Below, piece by piece: positions 8,082-16,603 of a stretch of 64,000 nucleotides of DNA. Origin of the DNA: Pedobacter sp. Leaf176 (GTDB lineage: Bacteria; Bacteroidota; Bacteroidia; Sphingobacteriales; Sphingobacteriaceae). The first letter of the stretch is position 1; each line of letters opens with the position of its first letter. The notes under the pieces were generated by a model that had not been told where the DNA came from, ran no database searches, and saw nothing but the letters and a program-made list of their open reading frames with translations. Location: NCBI RefSeq assembly GCF_001424305.1, contig NZ_LMPD01000001.1, positions 868,001 to 932,000 of the forward strand. The letters run 5' to 3'. Position numbers and translations under genes: made by a program.

Positions 8082-11042
8082 ATGAAAGTATTTTACCTGC
8101 TAAAACAGGGGCTTTTGGTGCTGTTAGTTTTTTCAGCATTAATCGTAAAAGCGCAAACCGGATCAATATCCGGTAAGGTGCTTGATGAAACCGGCCAACC
8201 CTTACCTGGTGCTTCCATTTATGTAAAAGGAACAACCAGAAGTACTTCGACAGATGCAGATGGTAACTTCAAATTGTCGGGTTTGACAAATGGTTCCTTA
8301 ACCTTGTCTGCAAGTTTTATCGGTTATCAAACCTTAGATAAAACAGTTAATGTAACCGCAAATGCAAACCAAAATTTTCAGTTGGTTCCGGATGCACAAA
8401 AATTAAATGAAGTAGTTGTAATCGGTTATGGTACTGCCGAGAAGAAAAACCTTACGGGTTCAATTACGACAGTTAGTTCTAAGGATTTCCAGAAAGGTAC
8501 AATCACTACACCTGAACAATTGATTCAGGGTAAGGTAGCTGGTGTAAATATCATCTCCAGCGGTGGTGCACCAGGCTCTGGAAGTGTAATCAGAGTTCGT
8601 GGAGGTGCTTCCTTAAATGCGAGTAGCGATCCTTTAATTGTAGTTGACGGGGTTCCTTTCAGCGGAAATTCCATTGGTAATGCACCAAGTCCACTTTCAT
8701 TAATTAACCCGAACGATATCGAAACGTTTACGGTTTTAAAAGATGCTAATGCTACAGCAATTTATGGTTCGAGAGCATCAAATGGTGTAATTTTAATTAC
8801 CACCAAAAAAGGCGCTTCCGGCCTACCTGTTATTAATTTCAACACAAATAATTCAATTGGTACGGTCGCTAAAAAAGTAGATGTACTTTCAGCAGATGAA
8901 GTGCGTGCTTATGTTAATGCAAACGGTAGCGCAGCCCAAAAAGCTCTTTTAGGTACTGCAAGTACAGATTGGCAGGATGTTATTTACAGAACTGCTTTTA
9001 CAACCGATAATAACCTGAGTATTGCGGGTTCCTTTAAAGGCGTTCCCTACCGCGTTTCGGCAGGTTACCTGGACCAACAAGGTGTTGTTATCAGAAGTGA
9101 TTTGAAAAGAGCTACGGGAGGTTTTACACTATCGCCAAAGTTATTCACAGATCATTTGAAAATTGATCTAAGTTTGAAAGGTACTTTAACCGAATCTCAG
9201 TTTCCAAACGATGCAGCGATAGGTAACGCAATACAATTTGATCCAACAAAGCCTGTTTATGCGGCAAATCAATTCGGTGGATATTATGAGTGGATTAACG
9301 GAACAGTTCCAAATCCGAATGCGCCACGTAACCCACTGGCATTAATTGAGCAACAAGATAATCATGGTAATGCAGCCAGAAGTTTTGGTAATGCCCGTTT
9401 TGATTATTCATTCCATTTTTTACCAGAACTGCATGCAAACTTAAATTTAGGTTATGATGTATCTAAAGGTTATGGTTACACACGAGTGCCAATTATTGCG
9501 GCTCAAAGTGCTTCAACCAGTGGGTCCTATTTAAACAGAAAAAATACGGAACACAATAAATTTTCAGAGTTTTATCTAAACTATGCTAAAAATGTGGAAA
9601 GCATTAACAGCAGGTTTGATGTCACCGCAGGTTATGGTTATTATGATAACTCCGCGACAAACTTCAATTATACTTCTTACAAAGGCACAGGCGAAGCTTT
9701 AGTAACGCCTGTATTTCCTTTCTCTGTTGAAAGACAAAAACTATTGTCTTACTATGGAAGATTTGTTTACACCTTAGCTGATAAATATATTTTATCAGGT
9801 ACCATGCGTGCCGATGCTTCTTCAAGATTTTCTGAAGAAAATCGTTGGGGTTATTTTCCATCAGCAGGTTTTACCTGGAGAATTGTTGGAGAAGATTTCT
9901 TAAAAGACAGTAAAGTTGTTTCTGATTTGAAACTGAGGTTAAGTTACGGTGAAACTGGTCAGAAAGACGGTGAAACTATTGGCAACTACAGTTACTTATC
10001 AAGATATTACGCCAATACAAATACTGGTCAATATCAGGTTGGCAATACATTTTACAACTATTATAGTCCTGCAGGTTACGACCCTGATATGAAATGGGAA
10101 ACCACAACGACTTACAACGCAGGTTTAGATTATGGTTTCTTAAAAGGGAGATTATATGGTAGCGTTGATGCTTATTACAAAAAGACTAAAGATTTATTAA
10201 GTACCATCAACATTCCGGTTGGTACCAACTTTACTAATCTATTAACGACTAACGTTGGTAATATGGAAGTTAAAGGTATTGAGGCCAGCTTAAATTTTGT
10301 TGCCATTCAAAAGGAGAATGTAACCTGGGATGTTGGTTTCAACATGGCTTACAACAAAAGAAAAATTACCAATTTAACTCTAAACCCTGATCCGGGCTCT
10401 AAAGTTTCTGCGGGAGACATTACAGGGGGTACAGGTGTAACGCTTAAATACAATGCAGTTAACCAGGTGCCAAGTGCTTTCTTTGTTTACAAACAAGTTT
10501 ATAATGCAAATGGAGTGCCTTTAGAAGGTGTTTATGCAGATTTAAACAGTGATGGCGTAATTAACACAAGCGATCAGTATTTCTACAAATCACCTGATCC
10601 AAATTTTACATTTGGTTTTAATACATCTTTCACTTACAAAAAATGGACCATCAATACTGTTTTGAGAGCCAACATCGGCAATTATATATACGATAACGTC
10701 TCTTCTAACTTCGGCATCAGAAATAACGTTTTAAGTACACAGGGTATATTAAATAATTCAGGAAGAGATATTTACAATACAAATTTCCAAACCAGCCAAT
10801 ACCTAAGCGATTACTACATCAAAAATGCTTCCTTCTTAAAAATGGACAACGTTGGACTGGTTTACAATTTGGGTAAACTTTCCGCAAATGGAAACACAAC
10901 AATGCGTATCTCGGCAAACTGTCAGAATGTGTTTGTCGTATCTGAATACAAAGGTATAGACCCGGAGTCGGTTACAGGTATTGATTATAATTTCTATCCT
11001 AGACCTAGAACATTCACTTTAGGCTTAAATGTTGGTTTTTAA
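8082..11042 (+). CDS. susC: SusC-like TonB-linked outer-membrane glucan transporter
   Basis: 986 residues. A signal peptide (to about residue 25, ending VKAQ) precedes a carboxypeptidase-regulatory-like domain (GSISGKVLDETGQPLPGASIYVKGT), a TonB-box-like VVIGYG at about 112, a plug domain (TPEQLIQGKVAGVNI, IRVRGGASLNASSDPLIVVDGVPF, LKDANATAIYGSRASNGVILITTKKG) and a beta-barrel ending in Phe. This is the SusC/RagA architecture without an STN domain, so it is not of the sigma-signalling type. With the SusD-like lipoprotein it forms the energy-dependent importer that brings maltooligosaccharides into the periplasm. The susD gene follows after 13 bp. Substrate is inferred from the GH13/GH65 genes downstream. 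Confidence 0.95.
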   Translation: MKVFYLLKQGLLVLLVFSALIVKAQTGSISGKVLDETGQPLPGASIYVKGTTRSTSTDADGNFKLSGLTNGSLTLSASFIGYQTLDKTVNVTANANQNFQLVPDAQKLNEVVVIGYGTAEKKNLTGSITTVSSKDFQKGTITTPEQLIQGKVAGVNIISSGGAPGSGSVIRVRGGASLNASSDPLIVVDGVPFSGNSIGNAPSPLSLINPNDIETFTVLKDANATAIYGSRASNGVILITTKKGASGLPVINFNTNNSIGTVAKKVDVLSADEVRAYVNANGSAAQKALLGTASTDWQDVIYRTAFTTDNNLSIAGSFKGVPYRVSAGYLDQQGVVIRSDLKRATGGFTLSPKLFTDHLKIDLSLKGTLTESQFPNDAAIGNAIQFDPTKPVYAANQFGGYYEWINGTVPNPNAPRNPLALIEQQDNHGNAARSFGNARFDYSFHFLPELHANLNLGYDVSKGYGYTRVPIIAAQSASTSGSYLNRKNTEHNKFSEFYLNYAKNVESINSRFDVTAGYGYYDNSATNFNYTSYKGTGEALVTPVFPFSVERQKLLSYYGRFVYTLADKYILSGTMRADASSRFSEENRWGYFPSAGFTWRIVGEDFLKDSKVVSDLKLRLSYGETGQKDGETIGNYSYLSRYYANTNTGQYQVGNTFYNYYSPAGYDPDMKWETTTTYNAGLDYGFLKGRLYGSVDAYYKKTKDLLSTINIPVGTNFTNLLTTNVGNMEVKGIEASLNFVAIQKENVTWDVGFNMAYNKRKITNLTLNPDPGSKVSAGDITGGTGVTLKYNAVNQVPSAFFVYKQVYNANGVPLEGVYADLNSDGVINTSDQYFYKSPDPNFTFGFNTSFTYKKWTINTVLRANIGNYIYDNVSSNFGIRNNVLSTQGILNNSGRDIYNTNFQTSQYLSDYYIKNASFLKMDNVGLVYNLGKLSANGNTTMRISANCQNVFVVSEYKGIDPESVTGIDYNFYPRPRTFTLGLNVGF

Positions 11043-11055
11043 TTAAAAAATTAAG

Positions 11056-12645
11056 ATGAAAAATTCATTTAAAATATTATTTGCATCAGGCGCTTTATTG
11101 CTTTCTTTAAATTCTTGTAAGAAAGATGCTTTAAATTTAAAGCCAACTAACGATGCAACAGCCGACGTTGTTTACGCATCGCCAGCTGGTTATAAAAATA
11201 GCCTGGTTAAACTATATGCCACTTACTCTTTAACTAGTCCCTCGGGTTCTGATAATAGTGATGTAGGCGGTTTAAACTCCGGTTTTGCCGATTTTTTGAG
11301 GTTATTCTGGACTTCCCAGGAGTTAACAACTGATGAAGCCATTTGCGCGTGGGGTGATACAGGTATTCCTGAGCTAGATTATTCTACACCAAGCGTGGAT
11401 AACCAGTTTTTAAGAGGACTATATTCAAGAAGTATTTTACAAATCACTTTTGTAAATGAATTTTTGAGAGAAAGTACTCCGGAGAAACTGGCCGGAAGAA
11501 ACATCACCGGTGCGGATGCAGCTGCAATTACGAAGTACCGTTCTGAAGCACGTTTCTTACGTGCCTACCAATATTGGGTATTAATGGATGCTTTTGGTAA
11601 TCCTCCTTTTGTAACAGAAAATGATGCTATTGGTAAAGTTGCACCTCAGCAAATTCAAAGAGCTGCTTTGTTTAATTATGTAGAGTCAGAGTTAAAAGCA
11701 ATTGAAACCGATTTGCCTGAACCCCGTGCAAACGAATATGGTCGTGCTGATAAAGGTGCTGCCTGGGCTTTGCTTGCAAGGATGTATCTAAACGCTCAGG
11801 TTTACATTGGTGCACCAAAATATACAGAGGCAATTACTTATTCAAGTAAGGTTATCAATGGTGGTTATGCGTTAAAAGGAAATTACATGGATTTATTCAG
11901 AACGGATAATGATAGCAGAACAACAAACCTTGAAACCATTTTAAGCATCAATTACGACGGTGTAAACAGCACTAATTATGGAGGAACTACTTTCTTAATT
12001 AATGCTGGTATTAACGGCGATATGAATCCTGCTTCGTATGGTGTTCCAAATGGCGGTTGGGGTGGTAACAGAACCCGAGCTAACTTACCAGCGCTATTCC
12101 CTGATGCCAACGGAACTTTAGATAAACGCGGTGCATTCTTCGGGACCAAAAACAGCATTGATGATATTGGCGTTTTTACGGATGGTTTACGTGTAACTAA
12201 GTTTAAAAATGTTAGTTCTACAGGTATAACACCGCCATCTTTAAATGGAACCTTCAGTTCATTGGATTTTCCAATTTTCCGTTTGGCCGAACAATATTTA
12301 ATTTATGGAGAGGCGGTGATGAGAGGCGGAACCGGTGGTACAACGGCTTTAGCTTTAACTTATGTAAATGCATTGCGCACACGTGCTTATGGCAATACTT
12401 CCGGCAACGTTTCTACATTGACTACCGACTTTTTCTTAGATGAGCGTGGCCGTGAGTTATATTGGGAAGGGCACCGTCGTACAGATTTAGTGCGTTATGG
12501 TAAATATACAGATGGAAGTTATTTATGGCAATTTAAAGGTGGGGTGAAAGCGGGCGCAGCATTACCTGCCTACCGTAACTTATATCCGCTTCCAACAGCA
12601 GATTTAATTGCCAATCCGAACCTAAAACAAAACACCGGTTATTAA
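11056..12645 (+). CDS. susD: SusD-like surface glycan-binding lipoprotein
   Basis: 529 residues with a lipoprotein signal (LLLSLNSCKKDALNLKP, lipidated Cys at about residue 21). Conserved SusD blocks include KYRSEARFLRAYQYWVLMDAFGNPPFVTE, ADKGAAWALLARMYLNAQVY, FRLAEQYLIYGEAVMRGG and ERGRELYWEGHRRTDLVRYGKYT near the C-terminus. These form the TPR-like SusD fold that caps SusC and captures oligosaccharide. The gene is 13 bp after susC and 19 bp before the SusE-like gene, consistent with one operon under the LacI-type operators. Confidence 0.95.
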   Translation: MKNSFKILFASGALLLSLNSCKKDALNLKPTNDATADVVYASPAGYKNSLVKLYATYSLTSPSGSDNSDVGGLNSGFADFLRLFWTSQELTTDEAICAWGDTGIPELDYSTPSVDNQFLRGLYSRSILQITFVNEFLRESTPEKLAGRNITGADAAAITKYRSEARFLRAYQYWVLMDAFGNPPFVTENDAIGKVAPQQIQRAALFNYVESELKAIETDLPEPRANEYGRADKGAAWALLARMYLNAQVYIGAPKYTEAITYSSKVINGGYALKGNYMDLFRTDNDSRTTNLETILSINYDGVNSTNYGGTTFLINAGINGDMNPASYGVPNGGWGGNRTRANLPALFPDANGTLDKRGAFFGTKNSIDDIGVFTDGLRVTKFKNVSSTGITPPSLNGTFSSLDFPIFRLAEQYLIYGEAVMRGGTGGTTALALTYVNALRTRAYGNTSGNVSTLTTDFFLDERGRELYWEGHRRTDLVRYGKYTDGSYLWQFKGGVKAGAALPAYRNLYPLPTADLIANPNLKQNTGY

Positions 12646-12664
12646 TCTCAATCATTCAATAGAT

Positions 12665-13669
12665 ATGAAATCAAATTTCTTAAAATCCTTGGCATTCAGC
12701 TTAATCGCTTTATCGCTTTGGTCTTGTAAAAAGGATGAAACTAGAGCAATTGCTACTTCAGGAACTGGAGGCGCTTTGCAAACTTCAGCAACAAGCGTTG
12801 TTTTAGATAAATCGAAGCTTACCACAACAGTAGTTACTTTCAGTTTAGCTGATGCAAATTTTGGTTACCAGGCAGCCGTTTCTAATACTTTACAATTGGC
12901 GGTTAAAGGAACAAACTTTGCTGCACCTAAAGAAGTACTGCTTGATGCAAAAACGACATCAAAGGCATACAATGGTTTAGATTTTAATAACTTATTATTG
13001 TCTTTAGGCATTTCTACAAGTGTAAATACGGATGTGGAATTTAGAATTAAATCCTCTATTTCCACAACAGCAGCACCTGCTTACAGTAATGTGGTAACCA
13101 TTAGTTCAAAACCATTCCCATTAACTGCATGGATTTATGTTCCTGGAAACTACCAGGGCTGGAATCCGGCAAGTGCCGATAGTTTGGTTTCCGTTACCGG
13201 AAATGGCGTATACTCAGGTGTTATTAAATTTGATGGACAGAAATTCAAGATAACGACTGCTAAAAAATGGGATGTTGCATATGGAGATGCTGGCGGTGGT
13301 AAATTAAGTACTTCAGGTGCAGATATTAACTCCGTATCTGCGGGCTTCAAATTACTTACTGTTGATTTAAATACCCTTGTTTATACCATTGCTGATGCTG
13401 ATTACTGGTCTATTATTGGTAATGCTATTCCAGGAAGTAACTGGTCTGTAGATACAGATTTAAAGCCGACCAACGATGGGAACAATACATGGACAGCCAC
13501 AGTTGCTTTAACTCCGGGTGCTTTTAAATTCAGAAAAAATCACGATTGGGGTACAAGTATAGGTGATAACGGGGGCGACATAAACGTTGCAACTGCAGGA
13601 AATTACAAACTGGTATTAACAGTTGCTGCCGATGGCAAAGGCGGTACATATACATTGACAAAAATTTAA
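12665..13669 (+). CDS. SusE/SusF-like starch-binding outer-membrane lipoprotein
   Basis: 334 residues. Lipoprotein signal ALSLWSCKKDETRA (Cys at about 21), then an N-terminal Ig-like SusE domain (about 35-155, with paired threonine/valine-rich strands) and two tandem starch-binding-type modules recognised by WIYVPGNYQGWNPASADSL and YWSIIGNAIPGSNWSVDTDLKPTND. Aromatic residues in these modules would stack on glucan. Its place directly after susD and before a strong terminator marks it as the third member of the outer-membrane capture complex. Assignment to SusE rather than SusF is by position and domain count. Confidence 0.85.
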   Translation: MKSNFLKSLAFSLIALSLWSCKKDETRAIATSGTGGALQTSATSVVLDKSKLTTTVVTFSLADANFGYQAAVSNTLQLAVKGTNFAAPKEVLLDAKTTSKAYNGLDFNNLLLSLGISTSVNTDVEFRIKSSISTTAAPAYSNVVTISSKPFPLTAWIYVPGNYQGWNPASADSLVSVTGNGVYSGVIKFDGQKFKITTAKKWDVAYGDAGGGKLSTSGADINSVSAGFKLLTVDLNTLVYTIADADYWSIIGNAIPGSNWSVDTDLKPTNDGNNTWTATVALTPGAFKFRKNHDWGTSIGDNGGDINVATAGNYKLVLTVAADGKGGTYTLTKI

Positions 13670-13676
13670 TTAATTC

Positions 13677-13710
13677 AATACCCTGCAAAAAATTGCAGGG
13701 TATTCTTTTA
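13677..13710 (+). terminator. rho-independent terminator after the susCDE-like genes
   Basis: ATACCCTGCA (13678-13687) pairs perfectly with TGCAGGGTAT (13694-13703) across a six-base loop, followed by TCTTTTA. It would at least attenuate transcription between the susCDE genes and the GH13 gene, which may have its own promoter in 13711-13826. Confidence 0.7.
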
Positions 13711-13826
13711 ACTTCCATCAGCGTTTAATAGGAGAAGTTCTCATTTTTATCTAAGTCAGGCACTTTCAAAATTCAAACGCTCATCAAGTTTTCTGGTAAG
13801 CCTCATACGTACGATTTCATATCAAA

Positions 13827-15671
13827 ATGAAAAATAATTTTCTTTTAATATTTGCTCTATTTTTAAGTGCAAATCTTTTTGCGCAAAAATTAGAGCGTAT
13901 TGAGCCGATGTTTTGGTTCTCGGGGATGAAAAATCCCAAATTGCAATTACTTATTCATGGCGATAACATCGCATCGAGTAGCGTAAGCCTTTCCTATCCC
14001 GGTGTAAAGCTGGTTAAGGTAAACAAAGTTGAAAATCCTAATTACCTCTTTGTTGATTTAGAAATCTCGTCATCTACAAAAACCGGTAAATTTCCTATAA
14101 ATTTTTCTGCCAATGGCAAAAAATTATTTACGTACACATACGAATTAAAAAATCGCGATAAAAGCGCAAGCAGAATTCAAGGTGTAACACAAAAAGATTT
14201 TATTTATCTACTAATGCCCGATCGCTATTCTAATGGCGATAAAAACAATGATGTTGTTCAGGGATTAACAGAGACTGCATTAAATCGCGATAGCATGTAC
14301 TATCGACATGGAGGTGATATTCAAGGTGTGATTAATCACCTGGATTATCTTAAAGATTTAGGCATTACCACTGTTTGGATGACTCCTGAAATCGAAAATG
14401 ACATGCCTCAAGCATCTTATCATGGTTACGCTGTAACAGATCATTATAAAATCGACCCCCGTTACGGTACTAATGAATTGTTTAAGAAATATGTTGAAAC
14501 CGCACATGCAAAAGGCATGAAGATAATAAAGGATATTGTACACAATCACATTGGCACCGGGCACTGGTTTTTTAAAGACTTACCGATGAAAAACTGGGTG
14601 CATCAATGGCCTGAATATACTCAAACCAGTTATCGTGATCAGGCAGTAATGGATACGCATGCATCTCTTGCTGACCGGAACAAAATGCTTGATGGCTGGT
14701 TTGTACCTTCAATGCCCGATTTAAACCAGAAGAATCCTTACGTTCAAAATTACCTGACACAAAACCACATCTGGTGGATTGAATACGCTGGGATTGATGG
14801 ACTGCGTTTGGACACATACCCTTACAATGATCCTGTATACATGGCCGACTGGGCATTAAAACTAAAAGCAGAGTTTCCAAATCTATCTGTATTTGGCGAA
14901 ACTTTTGTTCATGGAGTTGCTAATCAAGCCTATTTTACCGGCGGCAATACAGTTAATCGTGGCTTCGATACCCATTTGCCCGGAATTACGGATATGGCAA
15001 TTAAGGAATCCATTTATGAAGCTTTAAATGGCAAAAATGGATGGACAGATGGCATTAATCGTTTGTACGATGTTATTGCTCACGATTTTCTGTACAAAGA
15101 CCCGACTCTCAATTGTATTGCTTTAGATAACCACGATATGAGCCGCTTTTATTCTGTCGTAAACGAGGATTTCGATAAGTACAAAATGGGCTTGGCTTTG
15201 TTGTTAACGATGCGTGGCATACCACAAATGTATTATGGAACGGAAATTCTGATGAAAAATTTTTCCAATCCCGATGGCCTCGTGCGTTCTGATTTTTCTG
15301 GCGGATGGGATAATGATAAAAAAAATAAGTTTACCGCCGATGGCAGGACAAACAAAGAAAACGAGGCTTTCAATTTCGTGAAAACTTTGGCTAATTACCG
15401 CAAAAATAGTGCAGCTTTACAAACGGGAAAATTGATGCAGTTTGTACCTGAAGATGACCTCTATGTTTATTTCAGATACAATACTAATGCAAAAGGTAGT
15501 GTAATGGTTGTTACAAATAATACTGAAAAAGATAAAACGCTAAATACAAATAGATTTGCAGAAAGAACAAGCGGAATTACGACTGCAAAAAATGTAATTT
15601 CAGGAAAGCGCACATCTATCGAAGAAATCAAAGTGCCAGCTAAAACAACATTGGTATTAGAGTTGAATTAA
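13827..15671 (+). CDS. GH13 alpha-glucanase, SusA/neopullulanase-cyclomaltodextrinase type
   Basis: 614 residues with a signal peptide (ending NLFAQ at about 20), so periplasmic or outer-membrane associated. An N-terminal cyclomaltodextrinase Ig-like domain (about 22-110, MFWFSGMKNPKLQLLIHG) precedes the GH13 barrel. Catalytic residues are visible: Asp329 in GLRLDTYP, Glu358 in FGETFV and Asp437 in LDNHDMSRF; region I is KIIKDIVHNHIG. A C-terminal beta domain ends the protein. The family hydrolyses alpha-1,4 links in cyclodextrins, pullulan and maltooligosaccharides. It likely trims imported oligosaccharides to maltose and glucose in the periplasm. An inverted-repeat region separates it from pgmB. 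Confidence 0.94.
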   Translation: MKNNFLLIFALFLSANLFAQKLERIEPMFWFSGMKNPKLQLLIHGDNIASSSVSLSYPGVKLVKVNKVENPNYLFVDLEISSSTKTGKFPINFSANGKKLFTYTYELKNRDKSASRIQGVTQKDFIYLLMPDRYSNGDKNNDVVQGLTETALNRDSMYYRHGGDIQGVINHLDYLKDLGITTVWMTPEIENDMPQASYHGYAVTDHYKIDPRYGTNELFKKYVETAHAKGMKIIKDIVHNHIGTGHWFFKDLPMKNWVHQWPEYTQTSYRDQAVMDTHASLADRNKMLDGWFVPSMPDLNQKNPYVQNYLTQNHIWWIEYAGIDGLRLDTYPYNDPVYMADWALKLKAEFPNLSVFGETFVHGVANQAYFTGGNTVNRGFDTHLPGITDMAIKESIYEALNGKNGWTDGINRLYDVIAHDFLYKDPTLNCIALDNHDMSRFYSVVNEDFDKYKMGLALLLTMRGIPQMYYGTEILMKNFSNPDGLVRSDFSGGWDNDKKNKFTADGRTNKENEAFNFVKTLANYRKNSAALQTGKLMQFVPEDDLYVYFRYNTNAKGSVMVVTNNTEKDKTLNTNRFAERTSGITTAKNVISGKRTSIEEIKVPAKTTLVLELN

Positions 15672-15836
15672 AGCCCCACCCAACCCTCCCCAGAAGGGAG
15701 GGCTTTAAAAACCCAAAGCACTAATAAATGAAAAAGGTTATATAACCAAAGGATAATAAAATAATAAAATAGAATTAAGATAATTACATAAACGCTTTTG
15801 CGCTCCCTCCCCTCTGGGGAGGGTTGGGGTGGGGCT
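15669..15836. repeat. inverted dispersed repeat (AGCCCCACCC family) between GH13 and pgmB
   Basis: AAGCCCCACCCAACCCTCCC at 15671 is mirrored by GGGAGGGTTGGGGTGGGGCTT ending at 15836 (split: GGGAGGGTT and GGGGTGGGGCTT). The left arm also folds on itself (CCCTCCC 15684-15690 with GGGAGGG 15696-15702, extended by TAAAGCCC/GGGCTTTA). G/C-rich units like this are scattered between genes in Pedobacter-like genomes as far as I recall. It could act as a hairpin that shapes mRNA ends. Confidence 0.75.
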
Positions 15837-15850
15837 TATATATAAACACA

Positions 15851-16528
15851 ATGCAAGAAAATAAATATCCGGAACCTTCAACATCAATTAAAGCCTGTCT
15901 TTTTGATTTAGACGGCGTGCTGGTCGATACAGCCATATACCATTACCAAGCCTGGAAACGTCTGGCCAACACAATGGGCTTCGATTTTACAGAGGAACAA
16001 AATGAACAATTGAAGGGGGTAAGCAGGGTAGAGAGTTTAAATAAAATTCTGTCCTGGGGCGGCATTGAAAAAACTGATACTGAAAAGGAAGAACTTGCTA
16101 CTTTAAAAAATAGCTGGTATGTAGATATGATTACCAAGATGACGCCAGCGGAGGTATTGCCTGGAACGGTTGATTTTCTGACTGAAGTTCATCAAGCAGG
16201 TTATAGACTTGCTTTGGGTTCTGCAAGTAAAAATTCAGGAATCATTTTAGAACGTACCAATCTTGCTCATTTCTTTGATGAAATTGTAGATGGTAACATG
16301 GTTACGAAATCAAAACCCGACCCTGAGGTATTCTTGAAAGGCGCAGAATTTTTAGGCTTTAAACCAGATGAATGTGTGGTTTTTGAAGATGCTGTTGCAG
16401 GCGTTGAGGCCGCAAAACGTGGCGGAATGAAGGCCATAGGAATTGGAGAAAAAAGCTTGCTAAGCCAAGCCGATGTAGTGGTAAGTGGTTTAGATAAGTT
16501 AACGGTTGAAGATTTAAAAAAATTATAA
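15851..16528 (+). CDS. pgmB: beta-phosphoglucomutase (HAD superfamily)
   Basis: Converts the beta-D-glucose 1-phosphate released by maltose phosphorylase into glucose 6-phosphate in the cytoplasm. HAD motif I is FDLDGVLVDTAIYH with both catalytic aspartates and the VDT-H signature of beta-PGM; motif II Ser is in LGSASKN; motif III Lys in KSKPDPEVF; motif IV acids in VVFEDAVAGVEAAKRGG. The frame is open from 15824, but those extra nine residues are encoded by the upstream repeat and carry no family similarity, so I start at the ATG of MQENKYPEP (225 residues). The pairing with GH65 downstream is diagnostic. Confidence 0.95.
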   Translation: MQENKYPEPSTSIKACLFDLDGVLVDTAIYHYQAWKRLANTMGFDFTEEQNEQLKGVSRVESLNKILSWGGIEKTDTEKEELATLKNSWYVDMITKMTPAEVLPGTVDFLTEVHQAGYRLALGSASKNSGIILERTNLAHFFDEIVDGNMVTKSKPDPEVFLKGAEFLGFKPDECVVFEDAVAGVEAAKRGGMKAIGIGEKSLLSQADVVVSGLDKLTVEDLKKL

Positions 16529-16529
16529 T

Positions 16530-16603
16530 AAGGTTTAAGGCGTAGGGTTAAATGTTTAAGACGGCTAGTCTTGATACTTGATACTAACTACTTGATACTA
16601 GAT
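16530..16603. repeat. TTGATACT-type dispersed repeat between pgmB and the GH65 gene
   Basis: The stretch contains CTTGATACTTGATACTAA, then CTACTTGATACTAGATATG running up to the GH65 start. Related runs occur at 40935-40975 and 54277-54311, each just ahead of a start codon. It looks like an intergenic repeat family rather than an ordinary leader. Confidence 0.6.

Noticed and set aside
15824..15850. Upstream ATG for pgmB (MGWGLYINT)
   Set aside because: These codons lie on the end of the AGCCCCACCC repeat and have no family similarity; the ATG at 15851 gives a normal beta-PGM.
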